A stretch of DNA of 32,733 bases from Smittium mucronatum (lineage: Eukaryota; Kickxellomycota; Harpellomycetes; Harpellales; Legeriomycetaceae), in contig LSSL01004518.1 of assembly GCA_001953115.1 (NCBI GenBank), positions 1 to 32,733 on the forward strand. The letters are read 5' to 3'. The translations under genes and the position numbers were made by a program. The notes beneath the pieces are model-generated. The model was given only the letters and a program-made list of their open reading frames with translations, was not told the origin of the DNA and searched no databases. Positions 13,341 through 24,782 of the stretch are shown one piece after another; position 1 is the stretch's first letter; each line of letters starts with the position of its first letter.

Positions 13341-13440
13341 TCAATTTTTTTGTTCCACCGGGGGTGGAGGCCCCCTTTAAATCTTATTCCACTAATGGTG
13401 GAGAGGAGTAATAACTGTGGAATTAATTTTTTCTTGTTGT

Positions 13441-13763
13441 TTTCTGTCTATATTGTATCCCTTTTCCTTGCTTACTAGGAATACTGTCTTCTTATTGGGT
13501 AACTTCTGTAAGTTATCTAGTACTCTTATTTTTAGTACTTCTTGGCTAGCTACTGGCTGTCTACCTATATGTATTTCTACTATGTTATCATAATGTCTTC
13601 TATATACCTAATATGTACTCTATCTATATCTTTTAAGTACTCATAAATAAAATTTGATGTATTGTATCTACTCTTTTCTATTTGATTTGAGTATCTATTT
13701 ACACTAATGTACTCTATCTAACTTTAAAAGTGTGGGCTTTTTTCCCGATAAGCCGGTTTTTTA
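13441..13763. other. T/C-rich stretch with a 14-bp direct repeat
   Basis: No supported gene. ATGTACTCTATCTA occurs at 13613-13626 and again at 13707-13720, among many looser TCTATCTA/TACTC words. At 13735-13755 GGCTT and AAGCC flank a T/C-rich loop and T6 follows, which looks like a hairpin but has no gene to terminate. Confidence 0.5.
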
Positions 13764-13930
13764 ATGCCTTCTCCAATATTTTCCGGGTCTACTCTGAGTT
13801 TTTTTATTTTTGTCTATATAAATTTTGATTCTAAAATATTAATTATTATCAATATTTTAGAGCACTTTTTTGTTATAATCTCTACAAAAGAAAGTTAAAG
13901 GACTAAAATTTAAGTAGCATTTATTTTAAA
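13764..13930. repeat. Dispersed subtelomeric repeat, copy 2
   Basis: Matches the telomere-proximal copy at 285-400 in the same orientation: ATGCCTT, TCCAATATTTT and GAGTTTTT in the first 45 bases, then TTAAAGG at about 13897. About 50 extra bases separate the two matching blocks here. Confidence 0.6.
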
Positions 13931-14149
13931 ATCCACCCCTGTTATTAATAATTTTTTAAAATGGTGATAAATGTGCCTTTTCAACTTTAATAAATATATT
14001 ATATAAATATTAATTAAAAATAGAAGATAATTAAGCAATCCATATAAAACTAATAAACTAATGTATTTTATTAAATAGGTAATTATTATATATATTTATT
14101 TAAAATAAAAATGTAATTATGTCTCTACTAGATTTTATACTTTAAATTA

Positions 14150-17100
14150 ACCATCTACTTTTGGTTCAAGCAGAAATATTTGCCACTGTAAAATATTAAC
14201 AAATTAATATTTCTCACGCATTATCAAATCAGTAATATTTTATATTTTTCTAGTTTACAAGTATATAGTTCAATAAAACTCTTCATTCCATGCTATACCA
14301 AAAAATACAAATATCATAAAATAAAAACCCCTGTTGGATCAGTATAATTACATCAAATACATATATTTATTTATTAAAAAAAATTATAACTATCGCCAAA
14401 CCAATTTAGACTTATTCTCATCACTATCAAGCCAGAGTTAAAAAAAATTTTCGAATTGTTAAATCTAAGTATATTAACTAATTTTTTTATTTAAATAGAA
14501 CCAAAAAAAAAATTAAAAAATTAAAAAAAAACCAAGATTATTAAATATAATCAAATATTCAATTTTTTTTGCTCAAAATTGAGAATAAAATTTTTATAAA
14601 ACGCACAATACTTATATGATATTTTATTTGGATAATGTATTAAAAAAATATATTTTAAGTACATTAATCATTTTGGTATAAAAGACATGCTACTTTTTCT
14701 GGTAGAATATATTTGAATTATTTTTTGTTTATATGTTTAAAAAAATTTCAAACGTGTGGCGCCAGTAAATTAATTTTTTGTATATCATACTATTTATACT
14801 TATTTTATATAAATTTATAGAATATTTAATTAATCGTTCTTTTTAATTCAATTTTTTGAATATTGATTTTTAAAAATAATTATTTAAATTATTGACAAAA
14901 AAATAAAAAAATAACCAAAATCAAGTAATAAGTGCATAGGCGATATCCCATTTTTAATTTATTGATTAGCCCGCTAAATTCATAATCTTTTTAAATATAA
15001 TTTATTATTCTGAATTACTTAATTCTTATCTAAATCAGATATATTAATTGTCGATAGAAAAATTATTATTTGCAGAATCGAAATCCAAAAAAGTCAATTA
15101 TATCCAATTTAAAAATCCCAGTGGGTTAGATATGTTTTTTTATAGGCTTTTAATCTTTTTTTAATTTTTTTTCTATAAGCTAAACACATATTTATTTCAC
15201 TTTTTGAAATTAATTTTATTTCAATAATTTCACTTTTTACATTAAAAAATCCTAAAAAACAAAGTTATCATCAAAGTGGGGCACCAATATACCATTTATT
15301 TTATGCATCGCACAAGATATTAGAATTTTTGTGAACTTATTAATGACAAATATCCCTTTTAAATAGACTTAAAAAATTATTTTTTAATCAAAAAATGAAT
15401 AAATTTTCATGAAAAGAAAAAGTCTATATATCATAATTCAGAAAATTTAAAGTGATAGTACATATTTTTTAGATACTAAATCACCCTTTCAAATTTTAAA
15501 ATAACTAAAATTGTCTATAAAAAATGGTTTTTTTATTTAAAAAATTATAACAAGCGAGATTTTTTTTAAATTATATAAATAAAGAATATAAACAACTCAG
15601 AAATGTGGAATGCCTCTATATCTTTTTTCTGTGCATCTTATTAATTACTAACACTTAATTATACTTTAAATTAACAAAAAAAATCAATTTGAAATACACA
15701 TCAATGTCGAATTGTTTACCAATTTTTCAAAAAATAAATTCATAAAAAAGTTATTAAATTAACTAAATCATTATTAAGCCGATAGAATGTTTTTATCTAG
15801 TCAAATATACACATTACATTTCTTCTATATGTTAAATTTATAATATAATTTGACTTTAATGTTGTAATTTTATTATTATTTTTATAGGAATTTCAGACAT
15901 GATTTCACTATCAATTATTTTATATTTATAAATGTAATTTATATTTAACAATAGATAAAAATTTTATCTATAGAATCCAATAATTATAATTTTTCTAGCT
16001 ATAAATTTCATAAAAAAAATATAGTTTGAAAATGTCAAAAAAGTGTAATTTTTTAAAAAAAATTGGAGAATACAATTCAAAATTTTGAAAAAACAGCAAT
16101 TTTGCGCGATACAGAATATTTTTTTTGATACTTCTAATAATTTATTTTTATCCTAAATTTTTTATTCATCGCAAAAAAGTGTTTTCAAAACGCTTTAAAA
16201 TTGACTTTTTTGAGTTTATTTGACTTTTTATGTCTGTATAACTCATAATTAATAACAACCCAGCAATTTAAAGCGGTAATATATATATTTTTGACAATTT
16301 TTTGTATATATAATGCTAATATTAATGTTTCTCTAATGTGCTATTGTTGTTTCAATACACTTTTTTTATTAAAGAAACATTAATAAAAATTTGAATATAA
16401 AAAATCAATCCATCAATGTGGGGCACCGCTAGATCCTTTCTTTGAAGAGCTTCTACTTGCTTGCTAAAAATTTTAGTCTTTTTTATTTTAAAGGTAAAGG
16501 TATCTTTTTCATCAAGTTATTGACAAAAAATTGGTTTCAAAATGACTCAAAAAGTCTTTTTTTACTACAAAAAAATAAAAATAAAATAATCAATAATAAA
16601 TAATCAATTTAAAATAATGGGGGCGCTGATAAATACTTTTTTTTTGATACTTTTTTCTATTTAAATCATCTGATCAATGTTTTAAATTGACAAATAGCTG
16701 ATTTTAAATTGGCCAAAATGTTGATTTTTTTTATCAAAACTTCAAAATTCATTAAAATAAAATAAATTTATTGAAAATACTAAATTGCTATATAATTTTT
16801 TATTTTTTATTTCTTTTTACCACTAAATAAAGTGCAAAATTTAACTTTAAATTGGGACTTTTTATAATATTTTAACTATAATTTCTGATAAAATTTTATG
16901 CTCAAATATTTATAAATTTAATATTAATTTATTTAAAACTTTATATAAATCTTTTTCCTATCACAACTAATAACAGATATTTTTCTATCTTTAAAACTAA
17001 TGAAGAAAAAAATTGGTTTAAAAATTTAAAAAATGTGTTATTTTTGATGAAATAAAAATTGATAAATAATAAAGAAAAATTCCCAAATCCAATGAAACAG

Positions 17101-18250
17101 CATCGCTGGTGCCACTGTATGTTTTTTTATCAAGTATTTATTAGGTATCTAAAAGTTTTTTTTATCCTCTCAAAACTTTCATTCGATTATTGTAAGAGAC
17201 TTAAACACGTTTATTATTTATAAAAATTGTAAAAATTTACTTGATATAATAACGGCGCCACTATATACCAATTCTATGCATTTTTTCGAATTTTCATCAC
17301 CTTTTTATTAATTTAATTATACAAATAAGTGATATTATTTGATCTTATAAAGTGGATTTTTTATATAAAAGTTTATACTAAAATTTTATAAAAAAAGTTT
17401 ATGGTTTCCTAAAATCTCTATTAAAATTAATATAATTATTCATTCTTTTATCATTTATCATCAAAAATAGTTGTTTTATATGCTTAATTAAATTCAAAAT
17501 TTGAATTAATATTAGTACTTATTATAAAATTTAGACAATAAATTCATAAATAATTCCAGGCTCAATGTTTTATAAATTAATAAATTGATTAATATGAGTG
17601 TTATATAAAAAAATATCTCTATTAAACCAAACATATTTAATATTTTTAGATTTTAATTAATGGTAAAAATTTGACTTGAAAATTACTAAAAATTAATTTT
17701 TACCACAAAAAAACAATCCAGCAATGCCGTAATCACTAATTTTTGTTGATTTCTGTCATTAATATATATTTTTCGCAATCCTAAATGCTTTACTTATATT
17801 ATAAAAATTAGCTTAAAATAGTTAAAAAATCACTTTTTTTTAGTAAATTTACTATTTTTGTACATTAAAAATCAGCTATAAATCCAGTTTTCAATTTGTA
17901 GTTGCGCAGATTGTTTTTTTCAGACTTTATTATTATTTTTTAAGGTATTAATTTTTCCTCTCTACTCAGTTATTACAATTTTATGAAAAAATTGTACTTC
18001 ATTTGAAAAATTAAAGTTTTACAAAAAAACTAATTAATCACAATCATAAATTTGTGGTTCCGTTAGTTTCCTTCTTTGTGGAATATATATTGTCTTATTT
18101 TTTTTTTAATAAATAAATCTATATTCTAAATTGAAATTTATCACTAATATTTATTATTGGCAAATCTGTGTAATGAAAATTTATTTATTAAATTAATAAT
18201 TCCGCAAAATAATTTTCATTTTAAATTCTATGACAAATTTATTATCACCT
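14150..18250. repeat. Degenerate satellite, monomer about 150-180 bp
   Basis: GC-containing cores recur in AT-rich DNA at near-regular steps: about 14600, 14756, 14937, 15117, 15276, 15604, 15774, 16100, 16271, 16418, 16618, 17101, 17254, 17721, 17899 and 18051. GTGGGGCACC is exact at 15276 and 16418. GGCGCCACTATATACC (17254) and GGTGCCACTGTATG (17109) are near copies, with GGCGCCAGTA at 14758. TTTTGCGCGATACAG followed by a T run and GATAC (16100) resembles the unit at 16617 (GGGGGCGCTGATAAATAC, T run, GATAC). Most gaps are close to 165 bp or a multiple of it. No protein signal. Erosion is heavy, so the unit borders are approximate. Confidence 0.55.
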
Positions 18251-18665
18251 TGAAATTTTATTATGAGTAAATTCTTTTTTAGTTTGTTTTTATGTTCTAA
18301 TAACTACATCATTCATTTAACATAATATAAAACAAAACAAAATATTAAAATTTAATAATTAAAAATAAAATTAATTGAATTAATCTTAATATAATATTCT
18401 CGACCTTAATACCATAAAAAAATATTCCTATTAAAAGCTTTTTTCCCATCAATATCATAAATAAACTTACACTACTATTTTTAATTATTTTTTTATTCAT
18501 ATATCCACAAAAATATTCCAAAAAATATATAATTAACTTTATACATAGTTATTTATTTAATCATGACATAAATCTTATATAACCTAAATTTATTGTATAA
18601 AAGCTATATCAATATATTACATAATAGCACCATACAGAAAATTTTATACTATCACATTATATGAT

Positions 18666-19017
18666 TAAAAATCTACATATACAAACACCATTATTACACA
18701 CAAATTATATATACACAAATGATACACCCACTAATTAAAATCACATTATATATACACACTATACTACCAAATCCACAAAGATAACCCAAAATCCACACAT
18801 ACACCCATAACCCAACAACTACACACACACAAAACATAACAAAACACAAACAACACAACCCAACCCAACAAACACTCACACAACCCAACACCCACACAAA
18901 CACAACCTAACACACACAAAAAAACCCACAACACAGCCCAACACACACACTCAAATAACCCAACACACACGCACACAAAACCCAACACCCACACAAACAC
19001 CAACAACACAACACAAC
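18666..19017. repeat. A/C-only tract, extreme strand asymmetry
   Basis: From 18781 to 19017 (237 bases) the plus strand has only two G (18936, 18971) and few T; the region left of it is similar but richer in T. It is made of CA, CCCAACA and AACAC words. CCCAACACCCACACAAACAC occurs twice (18884-18903, 18981-19000). The long open frames on the minus strand here are Val/Cys/Leu/Gly low-complexity readings of G/T repeats and not genes. The stretch 18250-18665 to its left is plain AT-rich DNA in which I see nothing. Confidence 0.85.
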
Positions 19018-19079
19018 GATGCTGAAGCATTGCTAGTTGTATTTAGAGGATGAGTGAGAATGACCATCTGATCATCTTA

Positions 19080-20240
19080 CACTATCTCCAACTACTGCAT
19101 ACTGAAGCCAAAAGGAAACAGAAGTAGTACAATGGGGAAAGAGTAAGCTGACCAAAAGGTCAAGCTCACATCCCTCTACCAATGAAAAGCAATTCTTCAG
19201 CAATGAATTCGTAATGAGAAAGATTGGCCATTCAGTCAATCTCATCTCCATTCACAACCTCCTCCATCAGCGCTTAAAAGCACCAAAGGCAGCTTTAGTG
19301 AATGGGGACGAGACTAGCCAAACGGCAAGAACTCCACACCCCCCTCCCAATCTCAGTAAACTAAAAAAAAACAAAAAAAAAACTTACCAACTTACCAGCG
19401 ATGCCATCGAGCATCGCTATGATCCAAATGGGAGAAGTGGAGGATCCTAAAAGGCATCCCCCACCCATCCCCCTTATAACTACCTATTAGTTATAATAAA
19501 TACAAAAGTTAAAAATCAAAAATCAAAAACTAAAACTAAAACTAAAAAACTTACCAGCGATGACATCGAGTATCACTTGGATCCAAATGGGAGAAGTGGA
19601 GGATTCTAAAAGGTATCTCCCACCACCCCCCCCTGCTTCTTTATAAATTCCTAATAATTTAAAAAACAAAGGTTTATCAAGAAAACAAAATAAAAACAAT
19701 AAACAATAAAACTTACCAGCGATGCCATCAAGCATCGCTTGGATCCAAATGCGAGAAGTGGAGGATCCTAAAAAACATCCCCCACCCATTCCTCCGCCCT
19801 TATAACTACCTACTAGTTTAAAAAACTAAAGTTAAAAAAGAAAACAAAAAAAAACGTAAAACAATAAAATTTACATGTGATGCCATCGAGCATCGCACGG
19901 ATATAAATGAGAGAAGTGGGGGATCCTTAATGAAATCCCTCCCCCCCCCCCTTATAACTACCTATTTTTTTAAAAAAATAAAAGTATATAATAATAAAAA
20001 ACAAAAATAAAAACTTACTAATAAATCTTCGATGTAATTAAGCCTCAATTAAATCTAAATGAGTGAAGAGAGCCCTTATAGGAATCTCTCACCCTTTACA
20101 ATATTTACCTATAATTATATTAAAGAAAGAGGTTAAAAACAAATAAGTTATAAATTAAAAACTTACCTACCAGTATACCGATACTGGTCGCTATCTGAAC
20201 TTTATTGAGATAAAGTTACATTCCCTATTTCCCCATTTTT
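19080..20240 (-). repeat. Array of about 160-bp units with hairpin cores and splice-like borders
   Basis: Four clear units have 51-base cores at 19396-19446, 19555-19605, 19717-19767 and 19875-19925 (steps 159, 162, 158). Two eroded ones lie near 20019-20074 and 20167-20224. At least two older pieces precede them (AATGGGG at about 19131 and 19303). Each unit has, on the plus strand, AACTTACC (ATTTAC in the fourth), then arms AGCGATG...CATCGCT with an 8-base spacer, then AAATGGGAGAAGTGG, GGATC, CTAAAAG and a C-rich run. The hairpin is perfect in units 1 and 3. In unit 4 its outer pair is swapped (T...A for A...T). In the last unit a different sequence makes a perfect 7-bp stem (CCAGTAT/ATACTGG) and a second 8-bp stem (AACTTTAT/ATAAAGTT). 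The units are separated by A-rich spacers of 92-111 bases. Confidence 0.85.
19396..20224 (-). other. Alternative reading: tandem mini-exons on the minus strand
   Basis: On the minus strand each 51-base core is bordered by AG on its 5' side (TTTTAG in units 1-3, TTAAG in unit 4) and by GTAAGT (units 1-3) or GTAAAT (unit 4) on its 3' side. The same borders are kept in the eroded unit at 20019-20074, and GTAAGT also in that at 20167-20224. Inferred introns are 92-111 bases. 51 is a multiple of three, and the phase with two leading bases is open in all four cores, giving G-S-S-T-S-P-I-W-I-Q-A-M-L-D-G-I-A with variations, so joined cores would give a 17-residue repeat. Against it: most differences between copies change the amino acid, the two outer cores have stops in every frame, and no first or last exon is recognisable. 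Confidence 0.25.
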
Positions 20241-20302
20241 TTTACATATACTACAAACAAAAATATATGGTCTTTTCCTTTATTATCGCTAAATCGTTTT
20301 TT

Positions 20303-20510
20303 ATTGGCCAATTTAACATCAATTAATTTGAGGCCAATTGGTGAAAAATAACATAAATTTTACCAATCATTTCATCAAATCAAATATAATTACATTAATC
20401 AGCCAATAAATTTAATTGATTGGCCAAATTTATTTTATCATTTAGCCCTATAAATAATCGACCAGTATTCAATATAAAATAATCAAAATGTTTATTTTGA
20501 ATTGGCCAAT
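20303..20510 (-). promoter_or_regulatory. Cluster of CCAAT/ATTGG boxes
   Basis: Palindromic ATTGGCCAAT occurs exactly at 20303-20312 and 20501-20510. Near it are GGCCAATTGG (20332), ACCAATCA (20362), GCCAATAA (20402) and GATTGGCCAAA (20418). CCAAT is the site of the conserved NF-Y/Hap complex. The cluster lies 80-290 bases upstream of the unit array if that is transcribed leftwards, and CATATATTT on the minus strand at about 20260 could be a TATA box. Regulatory function is inference. Confidence 0.4.
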
Positions 20511-20519
20511 AAAAGCAAA

Positions 20520-21505
20520 AACTTTGCTTTATGATATCTGTATGAGCTTTATTTGCTTAATTGTAAAATTTTGTTTTCAATAAAAGTTAATGATTTTAAA
20601 ATAAAGAAGATAAATTTAGAACCTAGATTTGTACCTCATCTTTATTAGAAAATTTCATCGATTTTACTGGTTAAATTATAATAATTATCCAATAAATTAA
20701 ACTTACTCTTTAAAGGATTAAATTAAGTGAAGAATAGAAATTATTTTGAAAGAATGTTTTTGATAAGATAAAAGTATTTTGGATATCAAATATTGGTATA
20801 GTATAGCATAAATACTACGTTTATGCATGTGATAAATATAAAAAATCATATTTAGATCAACGTTATATTACATAAAAAAATTTTTTTAGTTAATGTGTAT
20901 CAGTTTGTTATATTAAAGTATAAATTTCTAAGTTCAGTTCATTATTATTAGCTCGAGAATCACGCTTAATATAAAAAAAAGGAGTTACACCCACATATTT
21001 CTAACTATCATAATCATTGATGACAAAAATATAATCAACGATAATGATTTTAAATAAATTTTCCAAATAGTCATTATTAATATTAAATTTTTATGGATAG
21101 ATTTATTTGCCAAATATATTAAATATATTAAATAAAAAATATAAACAAATCTTTAAAGTAATTTATTCAATTCTAAGATATAATTAATGTTAATATGATT
21201 TAATCTGATACATTCACGTTTGTTTGTACACAAATTCTCAGATTATAATTAGAAGATTAAATTTTTATGATATAGAATAAAATAAGTATTTTTTTACAAT
21301 TGAGTGAAATTTTTTCTTAGATAAGACATTTAGTTAAATTAATTAATAATAACTGCAAATATTTGTTTGATTCTAGAACATCTAATAAAGAAGAATGTTT
21401 TCTTAATATGATATATTTATTGATAGTTATGCTAAAACGATTCATATGCGTTTAATAAATAATAATAAATTAAAATAAATTGATAATGTTATTAATATAG
21501 ATGAA
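20520..21505. other. AT-rich spacer
   Basis: No gene or clear repeat seen. Composition is like the large desert. It separates the CCAAT cluster from the second ORF1-like relic. Confidence 0.7.
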
Positions 21506-21509
21506 AAAG

Positions 21510-21517
21510 TATAAAAA
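21510..21517 (+). promoter_or_regulatory. TATA box of the second ORF1-like relic
   Basis: TATAAAAA followed by GGC, 111-118 bases before the ATG at 21628. It matches the TATAAATAGGC before the first relic, as expected if both copies kept the promoter of one element. Confidence 0.4.
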
Positions 21518-21627
21518 GGCGTCAAAATTCAAACTTATCTCAATTTAAAGGAAATTTTACAATAAATTATTAACCCTATAAAGTTTATTAAAATATAAGT
21601 TTATTAAATTTTTTCAATAAAATTAAA

Positions 21628-22232
21628 ATGGCTGTAAGAAGATCAAACAGAGACAGAATCGCTTATGGGTATCAGCAATCCCAGCCCACCAGAAGATCTA
21701 TAGTTTTTTTAAAAACGGCTGTTGAAACTTCCATTTCCTCGACAAGAAACTCTTCAGGAAGAATTTCGGGACCCTCAAGATCCACAAGATCCAGACGAGC
21801 AGCAATTAGATCTATAGAACGAAGCTCAGAAAATTCAGAGTCAGTAGCAGACTCGTCGGAAAACATAGTGCTTGTATCAAGCACCCCAAACAGCCCGCCG
21901 CCAAGTTACAAGAATCCGAAAAGAATAGAACATGCTCAGATACAGTCACAGCTCTCAGTAATTTACCTCTTTGGATATCCACTCGCCCTCCACCAAACCG
22001 TTTGAATCTCTCTGCTGTTGTTGCCTGCCGGTCGTATACTCCCAGTGAATACACCCATAGAGTCTGGGCATTAAACATAATAGCAGGATCGACAGACAAT
22101 TTGGTCAACCCATTCTCTGTTGTAGTTGTCAAAGGGGTACAGAGGCAGCCAATAAGAGCTGTCAAAGGTGCTCTAATAACCCTCGGTATGTGGGTTGCTA
22201 AAGTAGCTAATATTAGGTTTGAGAATGAATAA
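21628..22232 (+). pseudogene. Second broken ORF1-like gene, shares the conserved C-terminal domain
   Basis: The frame from ATG 21628 is rich in Ser and Arg (a basic, disordered N-terminus, for example RRSNRDRIAYGYQQSQP) and ends at TGA 22003-22005. The downstream coding signal is in another frame, open from about 21810 to TAA 22230-22232, so a frameshift lies between about 21810 and 21970. That second frame contains SYTPSEY and VVVVKGVQRQPIRAVKGALI, which align with SGTISEY and VFVDGVERTTIKQVK in the relic at 657-2443; I count 14 identities in 33 positions over the core. It stops just after NIRFENE, where the other copy continues with the FIGKHTIEF part, so the domain is cut short. The Cys residues of a zinc ribbon are not seen. 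The opposite-strand frame is a shadow. Most likely a related element copy; original function unknown. Confidence 0.65.
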
Positions 22233-22249
22233 ACTGAATTTATTGTTGA

Positions 22250-23280
22250 AAAAACTTATAAAGATACCTTTATCTTTAAATTGGCTTCAAATCATAGAAT
22301 TGAAGTAGTTTATTATTAAATTCTTATTAACTTTTTTTACTAAATTTTAAATAAATTATTCAATGAATTTTTAGCTATATTCGATGAATTTATTAATTTT
22401 ATAGCCTTTATTAAATTTTTAACTTATCTACTCCATTAATAAATTAATTTTATTAAATATTATACTTTATTAACTACATAAAATTTATTCAAATTTTATT
22501 TCTTAACTTTTAGAAAGATTTGAATTTTTCATTAAAATTTCTTAGCTTAATTAAACTTATTAACTTATAAATCTTTTAACTTGTTAGCTTTATAACTTTG
22601 CAAAATTTATTAACCAATAAGCATAATTAAAATTTTGTTTATTGTAATAATTAAAATTTTAAATCATATAAAATTTTAAATATAAAACATTTTGAATCTA
22701 TCAAATTTTTAACTTCATATACATTTTAAATTTTTTTATTTTTTAAATTTTCCAATCTATTAACTTTATTAACTTTTATTTAATACTATAACTTTATAAC
22801 TTTATAAATCAATTAACTTATTTAAATTTTTTAACCCGTAAATTTTTTAAATATTTAACTTTTCAAACTTAATTAACTTTGTAAAAATTTAACTCTATTA
22901 AGTTTTTAACTTAATTAACCTTTTAAATACATTAACTTTAATATCATTATTCATCATTTTATTTTCTTTAACTTTTTAACTTTAGACTGTTTTAAATTTT
23001 ATTATCTTTTTAATCTTTTAACTTTATTATATTATAGAATATTATATTTATTAACTTTATAGCTGTGTTAAATACAATTATTTTATGAAATTTATAAAGT
23101 TTATAAAGTTAATTACATTTTTAATTCAGTTGAATTATTTCTAATTTTTTATCATTTTAACTTTATAACCATATTAACTGAATTACCGTTATATATAAAA
23201 ACTCTAAATATTTTTACTCATAAATTTAATGGCACTATTTAATTTTGATCTTTTTTAACTTTTTATTAATCTTTTGATTT
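22250..23280. repeat. Degenerate TTAACTTT/TTTTAACTTATTAA short tandem repeats
   Basis: Starting just after the second relic, words such as TTAACTTT, TTTTTAACTT and TTTATAACTT recur every 10-20 bases for about 1 kb. Matching TTATTAA words precede the relic (21545-21620). At 22260-22277 there is a perfect 7-bp hairpin AAAGATA/TATCTTT with loop CCTT. The repeat is too degenerate to fix one unit length. Confidence 0.6.
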
Positions 23281-24780
23281 TTTTTCAATTTGAAAACATA
23301 GTTATTTCATTAAATTTCTAAATAAATTAAAATTTTACCATCTATCCATAGATGAAGAACTTCACAAGAAATATACTAGTATATTTTATATTATAAACTA
23401 AGCAGTAAAAAATATTAGATTAATGTAATTTTTTATTTTTTTTAAAAATAATTACTTTGAATAATATTTAAACTACATAATATTATATAAAATTTATTGT
23501 ATTAGGTTTGAGCTATTATCCAATTTAGATTTATGTTAATTTTTTTTACCTTATCTACTTCTTTATTAATCTTTCCTTATTCTATATGTAAACTATATTG
23601 GCACTGAATTAAGACTTAATCTTATATCTATAATTTATATTTGATAAAATAATCAACGAATGGATCTATATCATTTATATTTTTGATAGATTAATTGGTA
23701 TTTTTAAGCATTGTTCTGTTATAATATATAATTATAATTCATTTTTGTTAGTATTATCATTTATTAAATTTAAAACTAATTTATATTAACAACTTTACAA
23801 TTATACTTAAATATTTATATATAATATACTATTAAGCATATTTATTTAACAATATTTTACTAATTTCATTGCATTTATTTATCAATTTCATCTTGTTAAA
23901 AAATCATAATTCATATTAATTATCTAAAGCTTTAATTAAATATAAAGTTATTAATTATAAAATTCATGATTTAATTATTATTATTTGTAAAATTAGCAAA
24001 TCTGTCAGTAATATGAATCTTCAAATTTTCAATAGTTGTTTAATGATGAAATTTCTTTTTATTTTTATTTTAATAGTTGAAATAAATTTTATAAAAATAA
24101 ATTCAAGAGATAAATCTTATTAATATGTTTATGAATTATAAAAATACATTATTTTCTTTTTTTTTATACCACATTTATATTTTTAAAATTATAATTTATT
24201 GAAAATAACAAACGATTCTTTTTAATTTTTTTAACTTAGAATAACTTTAATACTAGAACAATTATAATAATATTTTTAAAACTCTATACTAATATGTTAT
24301 CTGATCTGTTTTTATTTAATTTCTTTTATTTAATTTCTTTTATCAAAAAACATACAATGCCATTTTTATTTTAATTAAAATACAATAAATTTTGAATTAT
24401 AATTCTTAAATTTTTTTATTATTTTTAACTTTAAAACTCAAAAAAAAACGGTATTTAATGAAAATATAAATCTTTTTAATTTTTAATTATATGATTAATG
24501 TAAAATAAGGATAGTTTTTAGTATGTTTTATATCAAAACCTAATTCTTCACATGAGCTAAGTATATTGTAGTTTTAAGTAAATAATTTTCAAAATAAATT
24601 CCTCGTTCTTCTATTTAATTATAATTATTTTAATATTATTTATTTTTTATTTCATTTAAAATAAAAATCATATAAAAATATAGTATAGATTTTTAATTCA
24701 ATTACCCAATTTAGATATGAATCCAAATTTTTTAGTAAGTAAATTTATCTTTTTAAATGAAAATAATCCATCTGTGTCGG
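23280..24780. other. AT-rich spacer
   Basis: No coding frame, RNA gene or clear repeat seen; composition as in the large desert. Confidence 0.7.
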
Positions 24781-24782
24781 TA

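Noticed and set aside
18694..19030. Two overlapping minus-strand frames rich in Val, Cys, Leu and Gly
   Set aside because: They are readings of the G/T strand of a simple A/C tract; composition alone explains their length.
19523..19789. Minus-strand 88-codon frame over the unit array
   Set aside because: It reads through spacers and C-rich runs. Only the 51-base cores recur, and they are covered as array units.
21812..22165. Minus-strand frame over the second relic
   Set aside because: The plus strand carries a domain homologous to the first relic, so this frame is a shadow.
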